Below, piece after piece: positions 24,438 to 33,026 of a stretch of 64,000 bases of DNA; the first letter of the stretch is position 1, and each line of letters begins with the position of its first letter. The stretch comes from Deltaproteobacteria bacterium (lineage in GTDB: Bacteria > Desulfobacterota > Desulfuromonadia > Geobacterales > JAJYBI01): the NCBI GenBank assembly GCA_021779095.1, contig JAJYBI010000001.1, forward strand, positions 1 to 64,000, in the 5' to 3' direction. The notes beneath the pieces were generated by a model. It ran no database searches. It was not told the origin of the DNA and was given only the letters and a program-made list of their open reading frames with translations. Position numbers and translations under genes: made by a program.

Positions 24438-24704
24438 ATGAAAAGAGGCATCGTAATCCTGATCACAGCTCTGATGCTCGCACCGGCAGCTACCGTTCTG
24501 GCCGAAACGCATCAGGAAGCCGTCAGCTGCCAGCTGGCAGCTCAGAACTGCCTGAACAGGGCGGACATCATTCAGAAAAAGGTGAAGAAGCTCAAGGCAG
24601 AAGTGAAAAAGGGATCTACGAAATACACTCCCGAAGAGCTGAAGCAGCTTGAAATGAAGCTGAAGGAAACTCAGGATCTCCTGGACAAACTGGAAGCAAA
24701 GTAG
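24438..24704 (+). CDS. Small periplasmic coiled-coil protein, unknown function
   Basis: This 88-aa protein has a signal peptide (MKRGIVILITALMLAPAATVLA), two cysteines (SCQLAAQNCLN) that may form a disulfide, and a lysine- and leucine-rich helical C-terminus (KVKKLKAEVKKG, ELKQLEMKLKETQDLLDKLEAK) likely to form a coiled coil. I do not recognise a family. AGAGGAGG lies shortly before the ATG. It follows the acetate transporter by 69 bp on the same strand and may be the last gene of that operon. Confidence 0.75.
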   Translation: MKRGIVILITALMLAPAATVLAETHQEAVSCQLAAQNCLNRADIIQKKVKKLKAEVKKGSTKYTPEELKQLEMKLKETQDLLDKLEAK

Positions 24705-24725
24705 TCGACGAAGTACAGTAGTTAC

Positions 24726-24777
24726 GAATGGGTCAGGTTTCAGATTCGGCATGAGCCGTCTGGGGCCTGACCCATTC
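24726..24777. repeat. Perfect 12-bp inverted repeat (REP/MITE-like hairpin)
   Basis: GAATGGGTCAGG and CCTGACCCATTC are perfect complements separated by 28 bases. No T-run follows, so it is not a typical terminator. The TGGGTCAGG arms recall the palindromes associated with REP-type transposases, but none is present here and only this copy was noticed. Confidence 0.55.
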
Positions 24778-24862
24778 ACACTCTGGAGGATGCATAATCC
24801 TCTCGTGCTGAAATTCCACTCGTTCAATAAACCTACGCTAAAACTTCTCGAAAGGAATGACC

Positions 24863-25741
24863 ATGGGCAACCATGCCGGTGATGCGCGAAACAATAACAG
24901 AGGTTGGTCCTGGCTGGCCCGTACCAGCATGCTGATAGTGATGCTTTCCCAGTTGCTCGTCTTCTCCTCCATCGCTTCAGCCGATAATGATAGAACCATC
25001 TGGCACTCCCGCGAGGAGTTTGTCGACATAGTCGCCCAGGATGACGGCTCGTCCACACCTCCCAATGATCACCCGGCTTCGGTCACCGGCGATGAGGTGC
25101 GCAACGCCCTGTCGTCCATGGTGCTGGCCCCCAACGACGACCACAAGCAGCTGCCGGTCTTCAATGAACCGGAAATCGACATGCTGTCCCAATATATCCC
25201 CGAAGCACTTAGCCAGGCCGGCCCGCGCGAGGACGTTACCTTCGCCATCGTGGGTCATTTCTCGGCTTTTGTCGATTTTCTCAAGGTACGTCAAGTAACG
25301 ACCGGCAGGGTGTTCTACAAAGATGGAAAGCTCAACATCATCTTCGGCATCATACATCGCGATCTCAAGGAGAACGAGGACCGACGCCTCCACCCGCTGA
25401 CGCCCGGGTCGCGCACACAGCCTGCCGACCTGAAAGACCGCATCATGGCGGCGGCAGGGGACGGACAGCCCTTCGAAAAACCACGGGGTGACTGGGTGGT
25501 CTTTTCTCAGAAAAGCATGGACACGCCGCCCGTTGCCGCAGCTCCTGCCAATACCGAAAGATTCCACGGCGACCGCGAGCAACGCGCTGCCGGGTCCAGG
25601 CACCAGGCCGCGGAACCGAAAACGGAAGCCCCGCGCAGTGCGGAAGAACGGTTGATGCAGTTGAATGAGCTGAAAAACAAGCATCTGATCACTGACGAGG
25701 AATATCGCACGAAGAGGATGGAAATCCTCAACGCGCTGTAG
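24863..25741 (+). CDS. Exported protein with C-terminal SHOCT domain, unknown function
   Basis: This protein of about 292 aa has an N-terminal hydrophobic segment after a basic stretch (LARTSMLIVMLSQLLVFSSIASA), probably a signal peptide. The central part has no recognised domain. A low-complexity linker rich in Ala, Pro and charged residues (about 215-255) leads to a C-terminal SHOCT-type helix pair (ERLMQLNELKNKHLITDEEY). SHOCT segments are usually oligomerisation modules. The ATG at 24863 gives better spacing to GGA than the one at 24857. No function is proposed; it follows the small periplasmic protein but is separated from it by a hairpin. Confidence 0.75.
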   Translation: MGNHAGDARNNNRGWSWLARTSMLIVMLSQLLVFSSIASADNDRTIWHSREEFVDIVAQDDGSSTPPNDHPASVTGDEVRNALSSMVLAPNDDHKQLPVFNEPEIDMLSQYIPEALSQAGPREDVTFAIVGHFSAFVDFLKVRQVTTGRVFYKDGKLNIIFGIIHRDLKENEDRRLHPLTPGSRTQPADLKDRIMAAAGDGQPFEKPRGDWVVFSQKSMDTPPVAAAPANTERFHGDREQRAAGSRHQAAEPKTEAPRSAEERLMQLNELKNKHLITDEEYRTKRMEILNAL

Positions 25742-26014
25742 GCAAAACAGATCGAAAGATGTGTCAGGTAACCAGGGAGGTGCCAGCCGGACAGCAAAGC
25801 GGCGGTGTTCATTGTCATGAAACCTTGCGCAGTCGCGAAGACCCCGATCGGCATTTTCCTACGACCCACCTGCACTCCTTTCGTCACAAGGCTGCAGAGT
25901 TGCTGATAAACCCGGCTGATCTGGGTTACTGGAAGCGGGTCTTTTGAGCAGAATGACTGTTCCGAGCAGGTCGCGCAGTGATCACACTCGGACATGATCA
26001 ACCCTTGGTGACAG

Positions 26015-27442
26015 ATGACCGAACGATTGTACCTGTACATAGACGGGACCTGGCAGGAACCGGCAGGCCGCGACCTGATCGATGTCATCAATCCCGCAAC
26101 CGAGAAGACTATCGGCAGAATCCCCGCCGCATCGGTCGACGATGCCGATCGAGCCGTAACCGCTGCCCGGAGTGCGGCCGAGAGCTGGGGAAGCAGCTCG
26201 CCGGATGAACGCGCCGCCTGCCTCCAATCGATCCACCACGGACTCTCGGCGCGCGCGGAAGAGATCGCCCGGACCATCACCGACGAAGTGGGGATGCCGA
26301 TCAAACTCTCCCGGCGCATTCAGGCAGGTCTGCCGCTCGCCGTATTGGAAAGCTATACTCGGCTTCTGCGTGAATATCCCTTCGAGGAACAGATCGGGAA
26401 CTCGCGTGTCGTTCGGGAACCGGTCGGTGTGGCGGCATGCATCACCCCCTGGAACTACCCGCTCCACCAGGTCATCGCCAAGGTCGCACCCGCCCTGGCA
26501 GCGGGATGTACGGTAGTGCTCAAGCCGAGCGAGGTTGCCCCGCTTTCCGCCTTCATCCTCGCGGATGTCGTTCATGCGGCCGGTCTGCCTGCCGGCGTAT
26601 TCAACCTGGTCAGCGGATACGGCGATCCGGTTGGGGAGGCACTCGCCAGCCACCCGGAGGTCGATCTGGTCTCGTTTACCGGCTCAACGCGAGCCGGGCG
26701 GCGCATCTCCGAACTTGCTGCGGCGACGGTAAAGCGTGTTGCCCTGGAGCTGGGGGGAAAATCCGCCGCCATCGTCCTCGATGATGCCGATCTTTCCGCA
26801 GCCGTCAAAGGGACCGTCGGCGCCTGCTTCATCAACTCGGGCCAGACCTGCACCGCCCACACCCGGTTGCTCGTCCCCGAGCATCAGTACGAGCAGGCCG
26901 CAGCACTGGCCGTCGAATTCACCGCAACCTACCAGCCGGGCCCCCCTTCCGACGAACAGTCCCGCCTCGGCCCGCTCGTGTCGGACGTTCAGCAGAAGCG
27001 CGTCCTGGACTACATCCGACGCGGTATCGATGAAGGGGCAGAACTCCTGGCTGGCGGCGGCATCCCCGATCATCTCGCCGGCGGCTATTACGTCCAGCCG
27101 ACCGTGTTCGGCCGCGTGACCCCGGAAATGACCATTGCCCAGGAAGAGATATTCGGTCCCGTCCTCTCCATCATGGCCTACCGGGACGAAAATGACGCCA
27201 TCCGGATTGCCAACGGCACCCGCTATGGGCTTGCCGGCGCAGTCTGGTCGGGAGACCCGCGACGAGCCGAACGGGTTGCCCGCCGGCTGCGGGCGGGCCA
27301 GATCGATATCAATGGGGGGGCATTCAATCTGCTCGCTCCGTTCGGCGGCTACAAGCAGTCGGGCCATGGTCGCGAACTGGGCAGGTTCGGACTGGAGGAA
27401 TATCTGGAGATCAAGTCCCTGCAATTTAAGCGGGAGATCTGA
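26015..27442 (+). CDS. NAD(P)+-dependent aldehyde dehydrogenase
   Basis: This 475-aa protein is a classical ALDH that oxidises an aldehyde to the free acid. Visible features are PWNYPL and [11 protein letters not shown] in the coenzyme domain, the glycine loop [12 protein letters not shown], the general base in LELGGKS, the nucleophilic cysteine in [11 protein letters not shown], and EEIFGPVLS near residue 380. The substrate is not defined by sequence. Unlike the acylating enzyme encoded next, it needs no CoA, so the island has two fates for aldehydes. The ribosome site is weak (GGTGACAG). Confidence 0.92.
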   Translation: MTERLYLYIDGTWQEPAGRDLIDVINPATEKTIGRIPAASVDDADRAVTAARSAAESWGSSSPDERAACLQSIHHGLSARAEEIARTITDEVGMPIKLSRRIQAGLPLAVLESYTRLLREYPFEEQIGNSRVVREPVGVAACITPWNYPLHQVIAKVAPALAAGCTVVLKPSEVAPLSAFILADVVHAAGLPAGVFNLVSGYGDPVGEALASHPEVDLVSFTGSTRAGRRISELAAATVKRVALELGGKSAAIVLDDADLSAAVKGTVGACFINSGQTCTAHTRLLVPEHQYEQAAALAVEFTATYQPGPPSDEQSRLGPLVSDVQQKRVLDYIRRGIDEGAELLAGGGIPDHLAGGYYVQPTVFGRVTPEMTIAQEEIFGPVLSIMAYRDENDAIRIANGTRYGLAGAVWSGDPRRAERVARRLRAGQIDINGGAFNLLAPFGGYKQSGHGRELGRFGLEEYLEIKSLQFKREI

Positions 27443-27484
27443 ACCTTCGGAAAACAATCACTTTTTTGCTCACGACACGCATAC

Positions 27485-27501
27485 TTGGCCCAGCTTTTGC
27501 T
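27485..27501 (+). promoter_or_regulatory. Sigma-54 promoter for ALDH copy 2
   Basis: TTGGCCCAGCTTTTGCT is a -24/-12 element with GG-N10-GC spacing, about 190 bp before the start codon. The long leader shows no recognised riboswitch. Confidence 0.85.
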
Positions 27502-27693
27502 TTATTCTGTAAACGCCATTTTGATTCACCCCCCGGCATTGCCGGCATCTCAGCCACAAGGACGTGGAACAAGTCAACATTCCGCGCTTATTTGCAATTT
27601 CAGAGAGTATGGAGCTGGTGATAGTAATTCGAGGCAACGCACACCGCGCATCTTCACGACTCTCAACAACCACAACAGAAAGGAAAAGAAGCT

Positions 27694-29049
27694 ATGTCGA
27701 CCACACAGCAGCAGATTGACCAACTGGTAGCAAACGCACGGAAGGCCTCCGACGCCTTCAAGACCTACACGCAGGAGCAGGTGGACAAGATCTGTGCCGC
27801 GATGGATGCCGCCAGCGTCGAGAACGAAGTGAAGCTCGCCGAAATGGCCGTTGAAGAGACCGGCATCGGCCGTGCCGACCACAAGGCGATCAAGAACCAC
27901 CTGGGCGCCCACATCGTCTACGAATACTTCAAGGACAAGAAGTCCGTCGGCGTCATCGAAGAGAAGGATGGCGTGAAGTACGTCGCCGAGCCGTTCGGCG
28001 TGCTGGCTGCTGCTACCCCGACCACCAATCCGACCTCCACCACGATGTTCAAGGCCCTGATCGCGCTCAAAGGCCGCAACGTCATCATCTTCGCCTTCCA
28101 CCCGCGCGCCCAGAAGTGCAGCGCCGCGTCCGCCAAGCTGATGCTTGACGCCGCCGTGAAGGCCGGTGCACCGGCCAACTGCATCCAGTGGATCGAAGAG
28201 CCCTCCATCGAAGGGACCACGGCGCTCATGAACCACCCGGACGTCAACCTGATCCTCGCCACCGGCGGCAACGCCATGGTGAAATCCGCCTACAGCTCCG
28301 GCCACCCGGCCATCGGCGTCGGCGCCGGCAATACCCCGGTCTTCATCTCCAAGTCCGCCAACCTGAGCGTGGCCATCAACAACATCATCGCTTCCAAGAC
28401 CTTCGACAACGGCACCATCTGCTCCTCCGACCAGTCGATGATCTTCGACGACAAGGAAACCGCAGAGAAGGGCGTGAAGCTGATGGTCGAGCGCGGCGCC
28501 TACCTGGTGAACGCCGAAGAGAAGGTGGCTCTCGAGAAGGTCATGTTCGACAAGGAGCGCGGCGTACCGTCCATGGCCATCGTCGGCAAGTCGCCGCAGG
28601 TTATCGCCGAACTGGCCGGCTTCAAGGTCCCCGCAGACACCAAGCTGCTCCTCGTGCCCCTGACCTGCATCGGACCGGACGACTGGTTCAGCCACGAAAA
28701 GCTCTCCCCGGTTCTGGGCTACATCTCCTACAACAGCTCCGACGAAGCCATTGCGGCTGCCAAGTCCCAGCTTCTGTGGGGTGGCGCCGGCCACACCGCC
28801 GTTGTCCACGCCAAGGACGAAGCCATCCTGAACAAGTTCGCCATGGAGATTCCGGCCAACCGTCTGCTCCTCAACCAGCCTGCGGTGCACGGCAGCGTCG
28901 GTCTCATCTACAACAACCTGCCGCCGTCACTGACCCTGGGCTGCGGCACCGACGGGGGCAACTACCTGTCCAACAACATCAACTACAAAGACCTCCTCAA
29001 CATCAAACAGGTCGCATCCCGTATCGTCGACTTCGAACGCGACGAATAG
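27694..29049 (+). CDS. CoA-acylating acetaldehyde dehydrogenase, copy 2 (complete)
   Basis: This 451-aa protein belongs to the acylating aldehyde dehydrogenases (EutE or N-terminal AdhE type), which turn acetaldehyde, CoA and NAD+ into acetyl-CoA. Supporting stretches are PFGVLAAATPTTNPTSTTMFKALIALKGRN, GVGAGNTPVFI and the catalytic cysteine in KTFDNGTICSSDQS. It has no fused alcohol dehydrogenase domain; the separate Fe-ADHs would supply that. The N-terminal 53 codons are almost identical to the truncated copy at the left edge, in opposite orientation. AAAGGAAAAGAAGCT precedes the ATG. The gene is monocistronic, with a sigma-54 promoter and a strong terminator. Confidence 0.93.
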   Translation: MSTTQQQIDQLVANARKASDAFKTYTQEQVDKICAAMDAASVENEVKLAEMAVEETGIGRADHKAIKNHLGAHIVYEYFKDKKSVGVIEEKDGVKYVAEPFGVLAAATPTTNPTSTTMFKALIALKGRNVIIFAFHPRAQKCSAASAKLMLDAAVKAGAPANCIQWIEEPSIEGTTALMNHPDVNLILATGGNAMVKSAYSSGHPAIGVGAGNTPVFISKSANLSVAINNIIASKTFDNGTICSSDQSMIFDDKETAEKGVKLMVERGAYLVNAEEKVALEKVMFDKERGVPSMAIVGKSPQVIAELAGFKVPADTKLLLVPLTCIGPDDWFSHEKLSPVLGYISYNSSDEAIAAAKSQLLWGGAGHTAVVHAKDEAILNKFAMEIPANRLLLNQPAVHGSVGLIYNNLPPSLTLGCGTDGGNYLSNNINYKDLLNIKQVASRIVDFERDE

Positions 29050-29069
29050 GATTCTCCCGCATCACCTCG

Positions 29070-29108
29070 AAAGCCCCTGTCCTGAAACCCGGACAGGGGC
29101 TTTTTTTT
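29070..29108 (+). terminator. Intrinsic terminator after ALDH copy 2
   Basis: AAGCCCCTGTCC pairs with GGACAGGGGC around an eight-base loop and is followed by eight T residues, about 20 bp past the stop codon. Confidence 0.95.
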
Positions 29109-29239
29109 GCCGTCAGCCCGTCGTCTACACGATGTCACTCCTCCCGTACGCCCGATTGGCACCTTCCCTGCTAGTTGCCAGCAACCCCGGTTTCACGGTC
29201 GGATGGACCGGACATGCATTGCAGCACAAGGAGACAGCA

Positions 29240-29416
29240 TTGAAACGTACTCGCAGCACCAAGCTGCCACGCAAGGTAAACGTACTGTCGGTGCGACTCA
29301 ACGACGAAGAGCTGGCAGACGTCGTCGCGCTCATGGACACGACCCACAAGCGGAAGTCTGAAATTCTCAAGGACGCCTTCAACTTTTATCTTCAGAAAAG
29401 CACGGGACACCACTGA
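29240..29416 (+). CDS. Ribbon-helix-helix DNA-binding protein
   Basis: Reading from a TTG at 29240 gives a 58-aa protein (MKRTRSTKLPRKVNVLSVRL) with a ribbon-helix-helix pattern: a basic beta strand (VNVLSVRLNDEE) followed by two helices (LADVVALMDTT and KRKSEILKDAFNFYL). AAGGAG lies 6 bp before the TTG, which supports it over the upstream starts in the track. Such proteins act as dimeric repressors, often in toxin-antitoxin pairs or as autoregulators. No toxin gene follows. Its target is unknown. Confidence 0.75.
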   Translation: MKRTRSTKLPRKVNVLSVRLNDEELADVVALMDTTHKRKSEILKDAFNFYLQKSTGHH

Positions 29417-29771
29417 TACGACCATTGCCGCACTGGGGTGAATATCTACAGCGGCTCGTACATCCGGCTCACCACCCTGCCTCTCCGTTCATTTTCAACC
29501 TATCGGCCACCATGCAGAGCGCACGGAAATGTGTGCTTATCTCGCCTTGTAAACCGTCGTCGGCACGTCGAGGGGCCAGACCCATCCGCACACCGTAGAG
29601 ATTCACGCCACCAGACCACGTCCGCACTATTTGTGGGGACAATTTCTACAGCAATACACTCCGATCAGCTACTTTCTTTCGCGTCATGACCGAACGAAAA
29701 AAGCCTTCCGGTTTCAGAAGGCTTTTTCATGTCGAACGTGGATGCTGCTGCCGTTTCACGACGGGATGGTG
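29417..29771. other. Intergenic region with two similar 19-bp elements
   Basis: No gene is apparent in these 355 bases. Two related words, TGGGGTGAATATCTACAGC (29434-29452) and TGGGGACAATTTCTACAGC (29634-29652), lie exactly 200 bp apart in the same orientation. A bidirectional terminator is at 29697-29727. Confidence 0.5.
29697..29727. terminator. Bidirectional terminator between the RHH gene and the RND gene
   Basis: AAAAAGCCTTC pairs with GAAGGCTTTTT, with A- and T-runs on both sides. It lies downstream of the RND stop on the minus strand. Confidence 0.9.
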
Positions 29772-32700
29772 CTATTGCACGTCCGCAGATAGAAATGCCG
29801 ACTCCTCCCGTTCCCGGTCGCGGCCATGGTCTTTTGCAACAAGCATGTATATGGACGGTACGACGAAGAGGGTGAAGAGGGTGCCGACGAACATCCCCCC
29901 CACCAGCACGAGACCGATGGAGTTTCGGGCGGCGGCGCCGGGACCGGTAACGAGGGTGAGCGGGAAGTGGCCGGCAATGGTGGCGGCACTGGTCATGAGA
30001 ATCGGCCGCAGACGCGTCATGGCCGCCTGGCGCACCGCGTCGAGCTTGGCAAGCCCCTGCAACTGGAGCTCGTTGGCGAACTGGACGATGAGGATGCCGT
30101 TTTTGGACACCAACCCCACCAGGGTCACGAGCCCCACCTGGGAGTAGATGTTCATGGTGGTGGTCCAGCCGTGGGTCCAGAACGGCGTGTTCGGATCGGG
30201 AATCCTGAGGAAGGTGAAGATGAGCGCCCCGAACATGGCCAGCGGCACCGAGCCGGCCAGGATGACGAACGGATCGCGGAAGCTGTTGAACTGGGCCGCC
30301 AGCACCAGGAATATGAGAACGATGGCAAGGCCGAATGCGGGAAGGAACTTGTTCCCCTCCGTGCGCAGCTGGCGGGACTCGCCCGTGTAGTCGATCACGT
30401 ACCCCTTGGGAAGGATTCTGGCCGCCTCGCCTTCCAGATAGCGGAGCGCCTCGTCCAGCGGACGGACCGCCACCCCACTGATCTTCACCGCGTTCAGCTG
30501 CTGAAACCGGTTGAGGGAACGGGGGACCACCGTATTGCGCAGGGTGGCGATGGAACTCAAGGGGATCAGGTTGCCATTTGGCCCGGTCACATGGATATCC
30601 TGCAGCTGTGCCGGATTGAGCCGATCAACCCGCTGGATCTGGGGGATCACCTTGTAACTCCGGCCGGAGATATCGAACCGGTTCACATAGTTGCCACCCA
30701 CCATCCCCCCGAGGTCGGCGCCGATCTGCTGCAGATTCAGCCCCAGCGCAGCCACCTTGTCCTTGTCGATGACGAATTCGGTCTGGGGCTGATCGATCTT
30801 CACATCGATGATCGGGGGAAAGGCGAACATCTTGCTCTGCATCGCCTTCAGCTGCAACTGGCGGGCAAAATCCAGGATCTGACCTTCATCGGCCGTAGAG
30901 GCAATGATGAACTCCACCGGGAACTGGCCGCCCCCCGGCAGTGCCGGCGGGGTCACCGGCAGGATCCGGATGCCGGGAATCTTCTGCAGCTTCTGCTGCA
31001 CCTCGGGGAGGATCTGGAAGATGTTGCGCTTCCGCTCCGTCCAAGGCTTGGCTACCATGCCGCTGAACCCGGAATTGGGAAAGGTGAGCTGGAAGGTGAA
31101 ATCCGTCTCCGGTATGCTCATGAAGACGCGGTTCGCCTCCGCCGTGAAGAAGCTGTTCTGGTCGAGGGTGGAGTTGGCCGCCGCATCGACGATGCCGAAG
31201 ATGACCCCCTGGTCCTCGGCAGGGGCCAGCTCCTTGGCGGACATGATGAACATGGGGATGGTGAGGAGACACACCACAGCCCAGACAGCATACACCGCGG
31301 GGCGCGCCTTGAGGGTGGCATCCAGGCGCCGGCCGTACGCCTCCTTCAGCCGCCCGAACCCCCGGGCGATGTGTCCAGCCAGGCCGTGCTCCTCGATTCC
31401 CGGCTTGAGCAGCTTGGCGGACATGACCGGCGACAGGGTGAGCGCTACGATGCCGGAGATGGTAACCGCGCCGGCCAGGGTTAGGGCGAACTCGCGGAAC
31501 AGGGAGCCGGTGAGCCCCCCCTGGAACGCGATGGGGAGGTAGACCGCCGCCAGGGTTATGGTCATGGCGATGATCGGCCCCACCAGCTCCCGGGCGCCCA
31601 CGAGTGCCGCCTCCAGCGGGGATCGCCCGTCGCCCAGGTGCCGCTCCACGTTTTCCACCACCACGATGGCGTCATCCACCACCAGACCGACGGACAGGAC
31701 GATCGCCAAGAGGGTGAGGAGGTTGACCGTGAACCCGAACGCCTGCATCAGGAAGACCCCGCCGATGAGCGAGACCGGGATCGCCACGATCGGGACGAGC
31801 ACCGATCGGAACGACCCGAGGAAGAGGAAGATGACCACCATAACGATCAGCAGCGTGTCGCCCAGGGTCTTCAGCACCTCGTGGATGGCGTTGGAGATGT
31901 AGTTGGTGGCATCATAGGCAACCCGCGCCTTGAGCCCGGAGGGGAGCTCACGCTGGATCGAGGCCATCTCGGTCCGGACCCGCTTGATCACGTCGAGTGA
32001 GTTGGCGTTGGGGAGTGGCCAGATCCCCATGAACACCGCCGTCTGGCCTGAGAAATGGACCTCGGAGTCGTAGTCCTCCGCCCCCAGTACCACGTCGCCC
32101 ACATCGGAGAGGCGCACGATGGTGCCGTTCGCTTCGCGCACCACCAGCCGCCGGAACTCGTCCACCGTGGAGAGGTTGGTGTCGGCGGTCAGGTTCACCT
32201 GGATGTACTCCCCCTTGCTGCGCCCCAGGGCCGTGAGGAAGTTGTTGGCCGCCAGGGCCTGGCGCACCTCTGCAGGCGTGATGTTCAGGGCCGCCATCCG
32301 GTCCGGTTTCAGCCAGATCCGCATGGCGAAGGTGCGTCCGCCGAGGATGTCGGCCCGTTGCACCCCCGGGATGGCCGAAAGGCGGGGCTGAACCACCCTC
32401 GTCAGATAGTCGGTGATCTCGTTCTGCTTCAGGATATCCGAGGAAAAGCTCAGGTACGCGGAAGCGAACTGGCTGTCGGCGGATTCGATGTTGATGACCG
32501 GCACCTCTGCCTCGGGTGGGAGGTCCCGACGGACCTGGTCCACCTTGGAGCTGATCTCCGCCAACGCCTTGGTGGCATCGTAGTTGATCTTCAGGCGGAT
32601 GGTGATGGTGGAAAGACCGAGCGTACTCTGGGACTCCATGTAGTCGATCCCGTCGGCAGCGGCGATGGCCCGTTCCAGGGGGGTGGTGATGAACCCGCGC

Positions 32701-32876
32701 ACGAGCTCGGCGCTCGCCCCGGTATAGACGGTAGTAACCGTAACCGAGGCGATCTCGCTTTTGGGATACTGACGGACGTTGAGGGAACGGATCGCCTGGA
32801 GTCCGGCAATGATGATGAGCAGGTTGACCACCAGGGCGAGAACGGGCCGGCGTATGAAGAGATCGGTAATGTTCAT
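29772..32876 (-). CDS. RND efflux pump inner-membrane transporter (HAE1 type)
   Basis: This 1034-aa protein is a proton-driven tripartite efflux pump. It has the N-terminal segment ITDLFIRRPVLALVVNLLIIIAG, two large periplasmic loops, and about twelve membrane segments. The relay region in TM4 is present as VGLVVDDAIVVVENVERH. Length and order match MexB/AcrB-like hydrophobe pumps, but the substrate is not predictable. The adaptor gene lies 150 bp upstream on the same strand. No TolC-type outer-membrane gene is nearby, so the pump must use one encoded elsewhere. Confidence 0.93.
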   Translation of the reverse strand: MNITDLFIRRPVLALVVNLLIIIAGLQAIRSLNVRQYPKSEIASVTVTTVYTGASAELVRGFITTPLERAIAAADGIDYMESQSTLGLSTITIRLKINYDATKALAEISSKVDQVRRDLPPEAEVPVINIESADSQFASAYLSFSSDILKQNEITDYLTRVVQPRLSAIPGVQRADILGGRTFAMRIWLKPDRMAALNITPAEVRQALAANNFLTALGRSKGEYIQVNLTADTNLSTVDEFRRLVVREANGTIVRLSDVGDVVLGAEDYDSEVHFSGQTAVFMGIWPLPNANSLDVIKRVRTEMASIQRELPSGLKARVAYDATNYISNAIHEVLKTLGDTLLIVMVVIFLFLGSFRSVLVPIVAIPVSLIGGVFLMQAFGFTVNLLTLLAIVLSVGLVVDDAIVVVENVERHLGDGRSPLEAALVGARELVGPIIAMTITLAAVYLPIAFQGGLTGSLFREFALTLAGAVTISGIVALTLSPVMSAKLLKPGIEEHGLAGHIARGFGRLKEAYGRRLDATLKARPAVYAVWAVVCLLTIPMFIMSAKELAPAEDQGVIFGIVDAAANSTLDQNSFFTAEANRVFMSIPETDFTFQLTFPNSGFSGMVAKPWTERKRNIFQILPEVQQKLQKIPGIRILPVTPPALPGGGQFPVEFIIASTADEGQILDFARQLQLKAMQSKMFAFPPIIDVKIDQPQTEFVIDKDKVAALGLNLQQIGADLGGMVGGNYVNRFDISGRSYKVIPQIQRVDRLNPAQLQDIHVTGPNGNLIPLSSIATLRNTVVPRSLNRFQQLNAVKISGVAVRPLDEALRYLEGEAARILPKGYVIDYTGESRQLRTEGNKFLPAFGLAIVLIFLVLAAQFNSFRDPFVILAGSVPLAMFGALIFTFLRIPDPNTPFWTHGWTTTMNIYSQVGLVTLVGLVSKNGILIVQFANELQLQGLAKLDAVRQAAMTRLRPILMTSAATIAGHFPLTLVTGPGAAARNSIGLVLVGGMFVGTLFTLFVVPSIYMLVAKDHGRDREREESAFLSADVQ

Positions 32877-33026
32877 GAAGGGGCTCTACCTCGGCTATCA
32901 CGAGCTTTAACCACGGTGGACGCAGAGAGACGCGGATGAAAATTGTTCAAGAGCATTTATGTTTGCCCCAAACAAGGGGTTGTCTCTCCTCCGAGCTCCT
33001 CTGTGATGAGCTGTTCTTGGTTGTTC

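Noticed and set aside
24726-24777. Hairpin after the small periplasmic protein as a terminator
   Set aside because: The stem is strong but no T-run follows on either strand; kept as a repeat-like hairpin.
25759-25947. 62-aa plus-strand ORF before the classical aldehyde dehydrogenase
   Set aside because: No ribosome site, no recognisable domain, and a competing frame on the other strand.
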